Positions 44,257 through 54,425 of a stretch of DNA of 64,000 nt are shown here, in pieces. The notes beneath the pieces are model-generated. The model did no database searches. It was not told the DNA's origin and saw nothing but the letters and a program-made list of their open reading frames with translations. Position 1 is the stretch's first letter; each line of letters opens with the position of its first letter. Origin of the DNA: Gynuella sp050296195 (GTDB lineage: Bacteria; Pseudomonadota; Gammaproteobacteria; Pseudomonadales; Natronospirillaceae); NCBI RefSeq assembly GCF_050296195.1, contig NZ_JBNKRB010000007.1; one strand, given 5' to 3'. Position numbers and translations under genes: made by a program.

Positions 44257-44864
44257 CAGCACAGACCATTAAAAACCCATTGCACCCCAACCTGCTGGTT
44301 GCCATCGAAACCGCTTTACGCGCTCATCCCGGCGGCATGAAAGAGATTGAACTGATCAATTATCTGGATACAGAGTTTGAAGGCGTTTTTCCAAAAAAAA
44401 ATCTGGCCGACTCGCTGGTACTGTTTCAAACCCATTTCATCCTGTTTAATGCTCTGTATCAGCTACAGGACATTTTATGGCTTAATCAGAATGGCCACCT
44501 GATCATCGGCCCAATCAATATCTGCCTTTATCCTTTCAACGGTACTCTGCACCAGCAGGACATAACAGATTTCAACCATGCTAAAGAGTATTATCTCGAC
44601 TTCAGTAACTTTGACTCAACCAGTCGGGAAAATGTCGATGATCTTATTAAAAGCTTCTGGCGCAATGCCAAGGCTCATTGGGCTGGAGAAGATGCCTTCA
44701 AGGTATTAGGACTGAGCTATCCATGCAATTGGGAGGACATTAAACAGCGATTCCGGTCACTGGCCAATCAGCATCATCCTGATAAAGGCGGAGATGCAGA
44801 AAAACTAAAACCAGTGCTTGAAGCCTACAACACACTGAAGGCTTTGTATAAAAAGAACGGATAA
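44253..44864 (+). CDS. DnaJ-related protein with C-terminal J domain
   Basis: This 203-residue protein belongs to the DNAJ_related group. An N-terminal helical/wHTH-like domain (PLHPNLLVAIETALRAHPGGMKEIELINYL) precedes a short J domain at about 150-203, which starts DAFKVLGLSYPCNWEDIKQRFRSLANQ. The H-P-D motif is in HHPDKGGDAEKL. J domains stimulate DnaK ATPase. It is translationally coupled to the DUF1853 gene, which suggests a shared but unknown task. A small hairpin AGGCCG/CGGCCT follows the stop. Confidence 0.85.
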   Translation: MTAQTIKNPLHPNLLVAIETALRAHPGGMKEIELINYLDTEFEGVFPKKNLADSLVLFQTHFILFNALYQLQDILWLNQNGHLIIGPINICLYPFNGTLHQQDITDFNHAKEYYLDFSNFDSTSRENVDDLIKSFWRNAKAHWAGEDAFKVLGLSYPCNWEDIKQRFRSLANQHHPDKGGDAEKLKPVLEAYNTLKALYKKNG

Positions 44865-44892
44865 GGCCGCGAATAACGGCCTGGCAGACCAT

Positions 44893-45483
44893 TTACTGGT
44901 AGTAAGCGTTTTCGGTGACGGTATGATCGGTCACATCCCGCACACCTTTCAAACCCGGTAAACGTTCAAGCAGGGTTTTTTCGACTCCATCTTTGAGGGT
45001 CATATCCACCGCCGAACATCCCTGACAGCCACCACCAAAACGCAAAATAGCGACATTATCCTCCGTCAGCTCCTCCAGTGAGACCTCACCACCATGCGCC
45101 GCCAGGCCAGGATTGATTTCGGTATAGAGGATGTATTTAATCTGCTCACTTAAGGGACTGTCAGATGTCACTTTCGGCATCTTGGCATTGGGGGCTTTGA
45201 TCGTCAGCTGTCCGCCCATTTTCTCCTGCTGAAAGTCTACCACCGCCTCTTCCAGATATGGCAGGCTGGGCTCATCGAGATAAACGGAGATTTGTTCCAA
45301 TACCAGTTTCTCGTCTGAAGGCTTTTCTTCGCCCGGCTTGCAATAAGCCAGACAAGTCTCCGCATAGCGGGTTCCCGGCTGGGTGACAAACATCCTGACC
45401 GCAATACCTTCAACGTTCTGCTTGGCCAATAACTCAGCTAGATAACCTTGGGCAGCCTCACTGATTCGGATATCGATACTCAT
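44893..45483 (-). CDS. nfuA: Fe-S biogenesis protein NfuA
   Basis: NfuA carries 4Fe-4S clusters to target proteins, particularly under oxidative stress or iron limitation. The 196-residue protein has an N-terminal degenerate A-type domain (without the usual cysteine set) and a C-terminal Nfu domain with the CxxC cluster ligands in GGCQGCSAVDMTLKDGVE. Length and domain order match E. coli NfuA (191). Confidence 0.96.
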   Translation of the reverse strand: MSIDIRISEAAQGYLAELLAKQNVEGIAVRMFVTQPGTRYAETCLAYCKPGEEKPSDEKLVLEQISVYLDEPSLPYLEEAVVDFQQEKMGGQLTIKAPNAKMPKVTSDSPLSEQIKYILYTEINPGLAAHGGEVSLEELTEDNVAILRFGGGCQGCSAVDMTLKDGVEKTLLERLPGLKGVRDVTDHTVTENAYYQ

Positions 45484-45617
45484 AAAAACTCACTTATTGA
45501 AATGTGACGTTATTCTAAAACATAACTCAGAACAACAAAATAACAGACTAAAATAATCAGGATTATATGACAGGATTTCAAGCTGCCAAATAATAAATTT
45601 CATACTACCGGGGGATC

Positions 45618-45641
45618 TATATCAATTTTTTTTGATATACT
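45618..45641 (+). promoter_or_regulatory. metH promoter (extended -10) within a dyad
   Basis: TG-A-TATACT (45633-45641) is an extended -10 element, predicting a start near 45648 and a leader of about 36 nt. It overlaps the dyad TATATCAA (45618-45625) / TTGATATA (45632-45639), a possible operator. No cobalamin or SAM riboswitch fits in so short a leader. Confidence 0.45.
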
Positions 45642-45683
45642 TTCACACTATTGCCCAATATAAATCAAAGAGACACCATTCTC

Positions 45684-48600
45684 ATGAGTCAAAACAAACG
45701 CCAGCAGCGTATTGAACAGTTTTATCAAGCTCTAAAACAGCGGATCCTCATTTTGGATGGTGCCATGGGCTCCATGATTCAAAGTTACCGCCTGGAAGAG
45801 AAAGATTACCGTGGCGAGCGGTTCGCCGACCACCCCAGCGATCTCAAAGGCAACAACGACCTGCTCTCAATCACCCAACCCCAGGTTATTCGTGGTATCT
45901 ACAAAGCCTACCTGGAAGCAGGTTCTGATATTATCGAGACTAATACCTTCAATGCCAATACCGCTTCACAAAGCGACTATGGTATGCAGGAACACGCTTA
46001 CGAACTTAACAAAGCCAGCGCCCTGCTGGCTCGCTCAATCTGTGACGAATACACCGATAAAACTCCCGAAAAGCCGCGCTGGGCAGTTGGTGTTCTGGGG
46101 CCTACCGGCAAGACTCTGTCTATTTCCCCAGATGTCAACAATCCGGCTGCACGAAACGCCAGTTTCGATGAAATGGTCAAACTCTATAGCGAAGCCACAA
46201 ACGGCCTCATTGATGGTGACGCCGATCTTCTGATGATCGAGACCTCCTTTGATACGTTGAACGCCAAAGCAGCGATTTATGCGATCAAGACAGTGTTTGA
46301 ACAACGCCAGATTGAACTGCCAATCATGATTTCGGGAACCATTACCGACGCCTCAGGAAGAACACTGTCCGGGCAGATGACCGAGGCGTTCTGGTATTCA
46401 GTCCAGCATGCCAATCCAGTCAGCGTGGGACTGAACTGCGCATTAGGTGCCCAGGAATTACGGCCATATGTGGAGGTCCTGGCCACCAACGTCAACACTC
46501 ACGTTTCCGCTCACCCCAATGCAGGGTTACCCAACGAATTTGGGGAATATGATGAAACACCGGAGGAAATGGCTAAAGTCATCCGTGAATTTGCTCAGAG
46601 TGGCTTTCTGAATATTGTTGGCGGCTGCTGTGGTACAACACCTGCGCACATCAAGGCAATTGCTGAAGCAGTACAGGATTTCCCACCACGGGTCATAGCC
46701 ACGCCAGAGATTTCCCTGGAGTTATCGGGGCTGGAACCATTCAAGTTCAGCGAGCAGACATTATTTGTGAACGTCGGCGAGCGCACCAACGTGACAGGTT
46801 CTGCCAAATTCAAACGCCTGATCGTGGAAGAACAGTTTGATGAAGCGCTCGATGTCGCCCGTGATCAGGTGGAGAACGGTGCCCAGGTCATCGACATCAA
46901 TATGGATGAGGGAATGCTCGATTCCAGAGCCGCGATGGAAAAGTTCTGTAATCTGATCGCCTCCGAGCCGGATATTGCTAAAGTGCCCATCATGGTGGAC
47001 TCATCCAAATGGGAAGTGATCGAAGCCGGTCTAAAATGCATTCAAGGCAAATCCATCGTCAACTCCATTTCATTAAAGGAAGGCGAAGAAGCATTTCTGC
47101 ATCATGCCCGTGAATGTATGAAGTATGGCGCGGCCGTTGTGGTTATGGCGTTTGATGAAACGGGTCAGGCCGATACCATCGAACGCAAAATCGATATCTG
47201 TACCCGCAGCTACAATACCCTCGTCAATATCGGTTTCCCTCCACAAGATATCATCTTCGACCCAAACATTTTTGCGGTCGCAACCGGTATTGAAGAACAC
47301 AACAATTACGCCGTTGATTTCATCGAAGCCACCCGCTATATCCGCCAGAACCTCCCCCATGCATCCATTAGCGGAGGAGTTTCCAACGTCTCGTTTTCGT
47401 TCCGGGGTAATAACCCGGTCCGCGAGGCCATTCACTCAGTATTCCTATACCACGCGGTTAAAGCCGGCATGAATATGGGCATCGTCAATGCCGGTCAGCT
47501 AGTGGTATACGACGATATTCCCGCCGAGTTAAAAGAACGTGTGGAAGATGTAGTACTGAACCGCCGCCCGGATTCGACGGACCGACTGCTGGAAATCGCA
47601 GAACAGTATCGCGGCGATGGCACCGCTGCCAAAAAAGAAGACTTGGAATGGCGCAGCCTGCCCGTCACCAAGCGTATAGAGCACGCACTGGTTAAGGGGA
47701 TTACCAGCCATATACTTGAAGATACAGAAGAATGCCGGCTGCAGGTCAACCATCCGATTGAAGTCATTGAAGGACCTCTAATGGATGGCATGAACGTAGT
47801 GGGCGATTTATTCGGTTCCGGAAAAATGTTTCTGCCCCAGGTAGTGAAATCCGCCCGGGTCATGAAACAGGCAGTGGCTCATTTGATTCCGTTTATTGAA
47901 GCGGAGAAATCCAGCGATGCCAAAGCCAAAGGAAAAGTGCTAATGGCAACGGTTAAAGGCGATGTTCACGACATCGGTAAAAATATCGTTGGCGTAGTGT
48001 TGCAGTGCAATAATTTTGAAGTCATTGATCTCGGCGTCATGGTACCAGCGGAAAAAATCCTGCAGGTGGCCAAGGAAAAAAATGTCGACATTATTGGTCT
48101 CAGTGGTCTTATTACACCCTCTCTCGACGAAATGGTGCACGTTGCCAAAGAGATGCAACGACTGGACTTTAAAGTACCATTGATGATTGGGGGGGCCACC
48201 ACGTCCAAGGCCCATACGGCGGTAAAAATTGAGCCGCAATATCAAAATGACGGTGTCGTATACGTGACGGATGCCTCACGTGCGGTGTCTGTAGCCACAT
48301 CCCTTTCCAGTGCTGAGCTCAAGCCGATTTATCTCGATGAACGCCGCAAAGAATATGAAACAGTGCGGGAACGTAATAAGAATCGTAAGGCTAAATCATT
48401 ACTGCCCTATAACCAGGCCAAAGACAATGCCCTGGCACTGAACTGGCAGGAATATACTCCGCCAGTACCCAATCAGCCCGGGATTCATGTGTTTGACGAT
48501 TATCCATTGGCAGAACTGGTGGACTACATCGACTGGACCCCGTTCTTTATGACCTGGGAATTACACGGCAAATATCCGAAAATTCTGACCGATAAAGTGG

Positions 48601-49379
48601 TCGGCGAAGAGGCAACCAAGTTGTTCCATGATGCCCAGGCGATGCTTAAGCAACTGGTGGAACAGAAACTGATCAAGGCCCGCGCAGTTATTGGTCTGTG
48701 GCCAGCCAATCGCAGCGGCGCCGATGATGTGGTGATTTATCGTGATGAATCACGTGATGAAGTTATGACCACCTTGCATCATCTGCGTCAGCAACAGACT
48801 AAGGCTGAAGGTCAGCCAGCGTATTCTCTGGCCGATTTTATCGCTCCGGACCACAGCAAACCCGATTATATTGGTGGTTTTGTTGTGACGGCCGGCATTG
48901 GTGCCGAAGCTCTGGCGAAGCAATATGAACAGCAGCACGATGACTACAACGCCATTATGGTCAAAGCACTGGCTGATCGTTTCGCAGAAGCATTTGCGGA
49001 AAGGATGCATGAGCGGGTACGTACGGAATATTGGGGTTATAACCCTCAACAATTCAGTAGCGAAGAACTGATCAAGGAACGCTATCAGGGCATCCGCCCG
49101 GCTCCGGGTTACCCGGCCTGTCCGGATCACACCGAAAAAGCAGCGCTGTTCAGTCTGCTCAATGCCACTGAACATACGGGTGTGGAATTGACTGGAAGCT
49201 TTGCCATGACACCGGCTGCAGCGGTATCAGGGTGGTACTTCAGTCATCCGGAATCAAAGTATTTCGGAGTCGGCAAAATTGATCGTGACCAGGTTCGTGA
49301 TTTGGCCGAACGTAAAGGTATGGAGGTTAAAATACTCGAACGTTGGCTGGCACCGAATCTCGGTTATGAACCAGACTGA
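45684..49379 (+). CDS. metH: Cobalamin-dependent methionine synthase
   Basis: MetH transfers a methyl group from methyltetrahydrofolate via cobalamin to homocysteine. The 1231-residue protein has four modules in order: a homocysteine domain with Zn cysteines (LNCALGA..., GGCCGTTPAHIKAI), a folate domain (FVNVGERTNVTGSAKF), a B12 domain with the D-x-H-x-x-G motif in GDVHDIGKNIV, and a SAM reactivation domain at the end (GYPACPDHTEKA). The ATG at 45684 is preferred to a TTG at 45651. It pairs functionally with the sulfhydrylase at 58756. Confidence 0.98.
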   Translation: MSQNKRQQRIEQFYQALKQRILILDGAMGSMIQSYRLEEKDYRGERFADHPSDLKGNNDLLSITQPQVIRGIYKAYLEAGSDIIETNTFNANTASQSDYGMQEHAYELNKASALLARSICDEYTDKTPEKPRWAVGVLGPTGKTLSISPDVNNPAARNASFDEMVKLYSEATNGLIDGDADLLMIETSFDTLNAKAAIYAIKTVFEQRQIELPIMISGTITDASGRTLSGQMTEAFWYSVQHANPVSVGLNCALGAQELRPYVEVLATNVNTHVSAHPNAGLPNEFGEYDETPEEMAKVIREFAQSGFLNIVGGCCGTTPAHIKAIAEAVQDFPPRVIATPEISLELSGLEPFKFSEQTLFVNVGERTNVTGSAKFKRLIVEEQFDEALDVARDQVENGAQVIDINMDEGMLDSRAAMEKFCNLIASEPDIAKVPIMVDSSKWEVIEAGLKCIQGKSIVNSISLKEGEEAFLHHARECMKYGAAVVVMAFDETGQADTIERKIDICTRSYNTLVNIGFPPQDIIFDPNIFAVATGIEEHNNYAVDFIEATRYIRQNLPHASISGGVSNVSFSFRGNNPVREAIHSVFLYHAVKAGMNMGIVNAGQLVVYDDIPAELKERVEDVVLNRRPDSTDRLLEIAEQYRGDGTAAKKEDLEWRSLPVTKRIEHALVKGITSHILEDTEECRLQVNHPIEVIEGPLMDGMNVVGDLFGSGKMFLPQVVKSARVMKQAVAHLIPFIEAEKSSDAKAKGKVLMATVKGDVHDIGKNIVGVVLQCNNFEVIDLGVMVPAEKILQVAKEKNVDIIGLSGLITPSLDEMVHVAKEMQRLDFKVPLMIGGATTSKAHTAVKIEPQYQNDGVVYVTDASRAVSVATSLSSAELKPIYLDERRKEYETVRERNKNRKAKSLLPYNQAKDNALALNWQEYTPPVPNQPGIHVFDDYPLAELVDYIDWTPFFMTWELHGKYPKILTDKVVGEEATKLFHDAQAMLKQLVEQKLIKARAVIGLWPANRSGADDVVIYRDESRDEVMTTLHHLRQQQTKAEGQPAYSLADFIAPDHSKPDYIGGFVVTAGIGAEALAKQYEQQHDDYNAIMVKALADRFAEAFAERMHERVRTEYWGYNPQQFSSEELIKERYQGIRPAPGYPACPDHTEKAALFSLLNATEHTGVELTGSFAMTPAAAVSGWYFSHPESKYFGVGKIDRDQVRDLAERKGMEVKILERWLAPNLGYEPD

Positions 49380-49399
49380 TCCGTCCGGCCAAAGCATTT

Positions 49400-49428
49400 G
49401 ACAGCCTTCCTCGGGAAGGCTGTCTTAT
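49400..49428 (+). terminator. Intrinsic terminator after metH
   Basis: GACAGCCTTCC (49400-49410) and GGAAGGCTGTC (49414-49424) form a perfect 11-bp stem with a TCG loop, followed by TTAT. It lies between convergent metH and sbcC. Confidence 0.8.
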
Positions 49429-49466
49429 CTGAATTCAAAAATTCTTCAACCCGGTATCGCGCTTGG

Positions 49467-52400
49467 TCAATGGGACAGCTGCAACCGTTCACACCCTGGG
49501 CCATTCAGTGCGCTCTTGCCTCCGGACAAAGGAAAAACCTGAATTTGGGTGCCAATGCGTTCTTTCAGCGCCGGAACGTGAGAGATTACTCCGATAAGTT
49601 TCCCTCCCTGCTGCACACTGGAAAGCGTTTCTAGTGCCGTATCCAGGGTATCTTCATCCAGTGTCCCAAATCCTTCATCCAGAAACATGGAGTCCACCCT
49701 TACCTTACGACTGGCCATCATGGACAACCCAAGTGCCAGGGCCAAACTGACAATAAAACTTTCACCCCCGGAAAGATTGCGGGTAGAACGAACCTCACCA
49801 GCCTGATAATTATCCAGCACATTAAGCTCCAGCGGTTGCTCGCTATCCCGCAGCAATAAATATCGATCGGTCATCTTTTCGAGCTGACGATTGGCATGGG
49901 AAACCAGCAGCTCAAATGTCAGTCCCTGGGCAAAATTCCGATATTTTTTGCCATCGGCGGAACCGATAAGGTTGTGCAATTGATTCCAGCGCTCACATTC
50001 AGTTGTTTGCGCCTGAATAGCCACCTGCACGGCTTTAAACCGCTCTTGAGCCTCAGCATGACTGCGAAGCTGGTGAGTCAGAGAGGCTAATTGCTCGTTT
50101 AGTTGTTGCCCACTTTCATCCAGCTCCTGTATCCGGGACTGCAATTGTTCAGGAGTCTGTTCAGTCAATTGTTTGGCCTGTTCTGCCGCCAGTCGCGCTT
50201 CCCGGTCCTGCTTTCGATCCGTCAGCTGAGTCTGATGTTTTTGCAACTGTTCTGCCTGCTGCGTTAATGCCTCTCGCTCGTCAATACTGCAACGGGCAGC
50301 TGCGAGCTCATCCTCATTCATAAAACCGGCTTCGCGCAATGCCTGTAACAGCGAGGCTTCCGCTTCTTGTATTTCCACCTTTCGTTTGTCCATCGTCTGA
50401 CTCAGGGAGTTGATACGGGTATTGGCTTCTGTCAACTGTCGCTGCAGATCATGCCGCTCAGTTCCGAGGTTCTTTTCTTCAACAATGGCCTGATCAATCG
50501 CTTGTTGCAGGCATATCTGCTCAGCATCGGTCTGTTTATCGCCGAACAACTGCTGGCGCTGAGTCTGGATATCGTGAGACTGTTGTTTAAGTGCATCGCG
50601 CTTTTGTTGCTGCCCTTGCAAGGTCTGATGCTGCGAGGCCATCAAAACATCAATGGACTTAAGCTCACCTTTTAACCCAGTCATGACATTTTCGAGTCTG
50701 TTTTTCTCCTTGATATGCTGCTGCCAGTACTCGGCCCGTTGGCGCAGAGACTGCAACAGCTCAGCGACATCGTCTCCCAGCTCTGTCACGCCATAAGCCT
50801 GCAATGGCGCTACAACAATCTGGCTCTGGGTATCGTATCCGGCCTGCATCCGGCTCAATCGGTCGGTGATTTCAGCCAGGCTTTTTTCAGCCGAAGATAG
50901 ATAGTGACGAGCATCCACCAAAGCCTGCTCAGCCTGTCGCCGTTCGATAGCGACCTGCTGCACCCTCTGATCCAGCTGTTCGAGGATCTCTTCGTGCGCT
51001 TCCACTTGAGTGATTAGGTTTTGCAATCCGGCAATACGTTTCTCGGTATCGTTACCAAAAGGAAGATTGCCCTTAGCATAAGGATGCGCTGTCGCACCAC
51101 AAAGCGGACAGGGTTTACCATCTTCCAATGACTGCCGATGCTCTTCCAAAACGGCAATGCGATTCTGTAGTATTAATTGCGTTTGTAATGCGTCTCTTTC
51201 AGCCCGGTGCTCTCGCAGCAGGCGTCCGGCCAAAAGCTGATCGCGCTTTTCTTTTCCTGTCTGCAAGGCTGCCTGTGCTTCTTTCAGCTTCTGAGCCGAG
51301 AGGTCATCCTGCTGCTGGCACTGCGCCTGCGTCCGTCCGTATTTTTCCACTTGCTCCCTGGCCTGTTGCTGCTGTTCACGAAGCCGCTGCAATTCTGCTC
51401 GCTGCTTGAGCAGATCCGCAAACTGCATCTCAATGCCGGCCAGCCCATTGACCAGCGACTCATCGCGACGATGGTCAGCGCAATATTGCTCAATCCGCTG
51501 CTGCTGCTGGACGGTCTGATCGTAGCCCTGCTGATACTCCGTACGTTGCTGTTCAAGGACATTGATATCAGCCAGCATTCCCCTGATCGCCTCATCGGCT
51601 TCAGCGAGGTTATTTGCTTTGTCTTTCAGGCTCTGATCCAGTGCCCGAACCTGGTTCAGCAACGGCGTTGCTTCGTTCAAACGGGTTCTGGCGGCTACCG
51701 TATTCTGTTCGGCGGCATGCCATGCCTCTTCCCGATTTTTTACCATCTTTTCCAATTCTGGCATCTGCTTCTGCAGGCTCGATAGGGCCGCCTGATCATC
51801 TGCCTGCTTTCTGCGCTCAGCAATCAGAGTGGCATATTGTCCGTCTAAAGTAGCAGCCTTTATGGCTCGATTCAGTCGCTCCTGTTGCGGCACAAAGGTC
51901 TCAATCTGCACCTTTAATTGTTGCTGTTCACCTGCCAGGCGCCGTAACTCCTGGCGCAGTGTTTCGATCCCCTGCCACCAGTCAATAGCCTGACGGGCTT
52001 CAGTTAACTGTCGGTTTACGATACTGACCTGTTGCTGCTGATCATGCAGATCCCGCCGAATCTCTACTTCCTGTTCCGGTGCCAACATGACAATGCCTTT
52101 GGTTTCCGCCTGTAAGAGCGTCAGTTTTTCCTGTTCCTGTCGTTGACGTTCATGGGTCATGCGGGAAATATCCGTATAGATGCCAGTGCCGGTAATCTGT
52201 TCCAGAATTTTCGACTTTTGCTCAACATCTGCTTTCAGGAACGTATCAAAACCGCCCTGTGCCAACAGAATGGAGCGGGTAAACCGATCGAAATCCATGC
52301 CGGTGTGGGCTTCAATAACAGCAGCCACCTGACTTTTTTTTGTCTCCAACAACTGACCACTATCGGCATTGGCAATTTGATGCTCCGGTGTCTGCAATGC

Positions 52401-52721
52401 ACCATCTGCTTTACGTCGTGCCCGGCGCTGTGTCCATTTACAACGAAACACCCCGGTCTGAGTTTCGAACACCACTTCGGCGTAACATTCAGAGGTTTGT
52501 CGCGACATGATGCCATTGGCACTCTTGGTAATATTGCCAAGCCTGGGAGTTCGACCATACAACGCCAGACAAATGGCATCCAGAATCGTGGACTTTCCAG
52601 CACCGGTTGGACCAACGAGCGCAAAAATGCCGTTGGATACATATTCCGGATCGGTAAAGTCGATCCTCCATTCACCATAAAGGGAGTTAAGGTTTTGAAA
52701 TCTGAGTTCCAGTATTTTCAT
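49467..52721 (-). CDS. sbcC: SbcC, ATPase subunit of the SbcCD DNA nuclease
   Basis: SbcC is the Rad50-like SMC ATPase of SbcCD, which cleaves hairpins and protein-blocked ends. From the ATG at 52721 the protein has 1084 residues: Walker A GPTGAGKST (37-45), long Gln-rich coiled coils, the zinc-hook CPLC in the middle, and then signature LSGGESFIVSLALALGLS with Walker B FLDEGFGTLD near the C-terminus. The upward frame to 52772 overlaps sbcD and is rejected. It starts 10 bp after the sbcD stop, the usual operon order. Confidence 0.96.
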   Translation of the reverse strand: MKILELRFQNLNSLYGEWRIDFTDPEYVSNGIFALVGPTGAGKSTILDAICLALYGRTPRLGNITKSANGIMSRQTSECYAEVVFETQTGVFRCKWTQRRARRKADGALQTPEHQIANADSGQLLETKKSQVAAVIEAHTGMDFDRFTRSILLAQGGFDTFLKADVEQKSKILEQITGTGIYTDISRMTHERQRQEQEKLTLLQAETKGIVMLAPEQEVEIRRDLHDQQQQVSIVNRQLTEARQAIDWWQGIETLRQELRRLAGEQQQLKVQIETFVPQQERLNRAIKAATLDGQYATLIAERRKQADDQAALSSLQKQMPELEKMVKNREEAWHAAEQNTVAARTRLNEATPLLNQVRALDQSLKDKANNLAEADEAIRGMLADINVLEQQRTEYQQGYDQTVQQQQRIEQYCADHRRDESLVNGLAGIEMQFADLLKQRAELQRLREQQQQAREQVEKYGRTQAQCQQQDDLSAQKLKEAQAALQTGKEKRDQLLAGRLLREHRAERDALQTQLILQNRIAVLEEHRQSLEDGKPCPLCGATAHPYAKGNLPFGNDTEKRIAGLQNLITQVEAHEEILEQLDQRVQQVAIERRQAEQALVDARHYLSSAEKSLAEITDRLSRMQAGYDTQSQIVVAPLQAYGVTELGDDVAELLQSLRQRAEYWQQHIKEKNRLENVMTGLKGELKSIDVLMASQHQTLQGQQQKRDALKQQSHDIQTQRQQLFGDKQTDAEQICLQQAIDQAIVEEKNLGTERHDLQRQLTEANTRINSLSQTMDKRKVEIQEAEASLLQALREAGFMNEDELAAARCSIDEREALTQQAEQLQKHQTQLTDRKQDREARLAAEQAKQLTEQTPEQLQSRIQELDESGQQLNEQLASLTHQLRSHAEAQERFKAVQVAIQAQTTECERWNQLHNLIGSADGKKYRNFAQGLTFELLVSHANRQLEKMTDRYLLLRDSEQPLELNVLDNYQAGEVRSTRNLSGGESFIVSLALALGLSMMASRKVRVDSMFLDEGFGTLDEDTLDTALETLSSVQQGGKLIGVISHVPALKERIGTQIQVFPLSGGKSALNGPGCERLQLSH

Positions 52722-52731
52722 GTCAGCGGCC

Positions 52732-53961
52732 CTACTCTGCCTGCTTGTCTGCATCGTGCAGAGATTGGACAATTTCCTGATAGCAGGTCATTAATACCGG
52801 TCTTTGCTCTTCAGGAACATCATGAGCATCCAGACAACGGACAAAAACATCTCCTTCATTCAGATCATCTAGCGTTTCTTCTTCAGCTACCGTCTGCATA
52901 ACCTTGTCGACCATGCGACGGTTTTTAATTCTGCGAACCTCCATCAGAGAATCGGTCAAAATGTCATCCACGACTTCACGTAAATTCCCAATCACCTCCT
53001 GCCCGGTATATTCGATTTCCAACCAGGCGTTACTCTCTTCTCTTACCAACTGCTGAAGGCGATTCACAATATCCTGCTGCGTCCCCACGACTCGAACCAA
53101 AGGCTGAAAACATGGAACAGAAATTTCCGTTATACCTATATCGTTCGATTTCGTTTCAATCACAACGACCTGTTTCTGTTGATTTGCTTCACCAAACCCC
53201 ATCGGAATAGGCGAGCCACTGTAGCGAAGATGATCCTCACCCCCCACTTTTTGAGGAACATGCAAATGCCCCAGAGCCAGATAATCAATCGATGATGGAA
53301 AGATATTTTTTTCGATATGCGCCAAAGATCCAACATACAGCTCCCGAACACCATCGCCATCCATCGTCGTACCACCAGCAGTAAATAAGTGCCCCATCGC
53401 GATGATCGGCACATAGGTGTCCCCTAGCGACGCTCTTTTCTGCACAGCCAATGCACATACATTTTCATAGTGTTTACGAATGCCATCCAGCAAGTGACGG
53501 TTTTTATCATCAATGGTTTCTCCTGGCTTTGCAGTCCGTACATCTTTATCACGCAAATAAGGAACCGCACAGACAATTGCCTCAGGTTTTTGCCCATCAG
53601 ACAACAGCAGAACCTCATCTTCCAATGACTCTGTGACCGCCCCTATCACATGTACATTCAGCATTTTGAGTAATTTCCCTGGCGCCTCCAAAAACGAAGG
53701 TGAATCATGATTGCCCGCAATCACCACGACATGACGGCAACAGGATGCTGCTATCCGGCATAAACACTGATAATACAAGGCTTGCGCCCGATGGCTTGGG
53801 GTCGTGGTATCAAATACATCGCCAGCTACCAGCAAGGTATCTATCTCCTCCCGCTCTATGATGACCATTAACCAGTCCAGAAAGGCGGAAAATTCGTCAT
53901 AACGTTTGCGGCCATAAAGAGAACGCCCGAGGTGCCAATCGGAGGTGTGAAGAATTCTCAT
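52732..53961 (-). CDS. sbcD: SbcD, nuclease subunit of SbcCD
   Basis: SbcD is the Mre11-like metallophosphoesterase. The 409-residue protein shows the metal-site motifs in order: TSDWHLGR (Asp8, His10), AGDVFDT, IAGNHDSPS, the MGHLF segment and LGHLHVPQ. The C-terminal capping and SbcC-binding region follows. It heads the sbcD-sbcC operon. Confidence 0.97.
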   Translation of the reverse strand: MRILHTSDWHLGRSLYGRKRYDEFSAFLDWLMVIIEREEIDTLLVAGDVFDTTTPSHRAQALYYQCLCRIAASCCRHVVVIAGNHDSPSFLEAPGKLLKMLNVHVIGAVTESLEDEVLLLSDGQKPEAIVCAVPYLRDKDVRTAKPGETIDDKNRHLLDGIRKHYENVCALAVQKRASLGDTYVPIIAMGHLFTAGGTTMDGDGVRELYVGSLAHIEKNIFPSSIDYLALGHLHVPQKVGGEDHLRYSGSPIPMGFGEANQQKQVVVIETKSNDIGITEISVPCFQPLVRVVGTQQDIVNRLQQLVREESNAWLEIEYTGQEVIGNLREVVDDILTDSLMEVRRIKNRRMVDKVMQTVAEEETLDDLNEGDVFVRCLDAHDVPEEQRPVLMTCYQEIVQSLHDADKQAE

Positions 53962-54330
53962 AATTTGATTTCCACGCTGACCGATTTATAAATTTAAGCA
54001 GGCTTTATAAACCAATCCGAACATGAGCTCAAACCAGCTATAGTCAAAAGGTTACTGTTTCAACTCCTCCAAAAGAACCACACCAATCGTTACTACACCA
54101 TCTTTTTATGACTTGACATCATAATGGCGACACAGTTATCAAATTAATTATTATGATATTTATTAACATCAAATTTCCGTTAACTAAAACCCCCAAAATG
54201 GTTCATTACTACTTTTTAATGTATTGGTATCGGAAAAATATAATGTTATTCTAAAAATGCTTGGGAAGGAAAATTGCCATATATAAAAACTATTAACACA
54301 AGGGTATCTTCTGGCATTAGTAAATTTATA

Positions 54331-54354
54331 TTGTACTAACATTTGTTAATACAA
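54331..54354. promoter_or_regulatory. 24-bp inverted repeat upstream of katG
   Basis: The half-sites TTGTACTAACA and TGTTAATACAA flank a TT centre and pair at 10 of 11 positions. It lies about 140 bp before the katG start codon and looks like a dimeric regulator site; which regulator is unknown. Confidence 0.5.
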
Positions 54355-54425
54355 ATTTATGAAAAATCCCTGGCTAATAAGTAACTACTTTATTAATGCA
54401 ACCCTGACGCCCGGTAATTTCGATT

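Noticed and set aside
45484..45683. Cobalamin or SAM riboswitch before metH
   Set aside because: The leader after the extended -10 element is only about 36 nt, with no conserved B12-box or S-box sequence.
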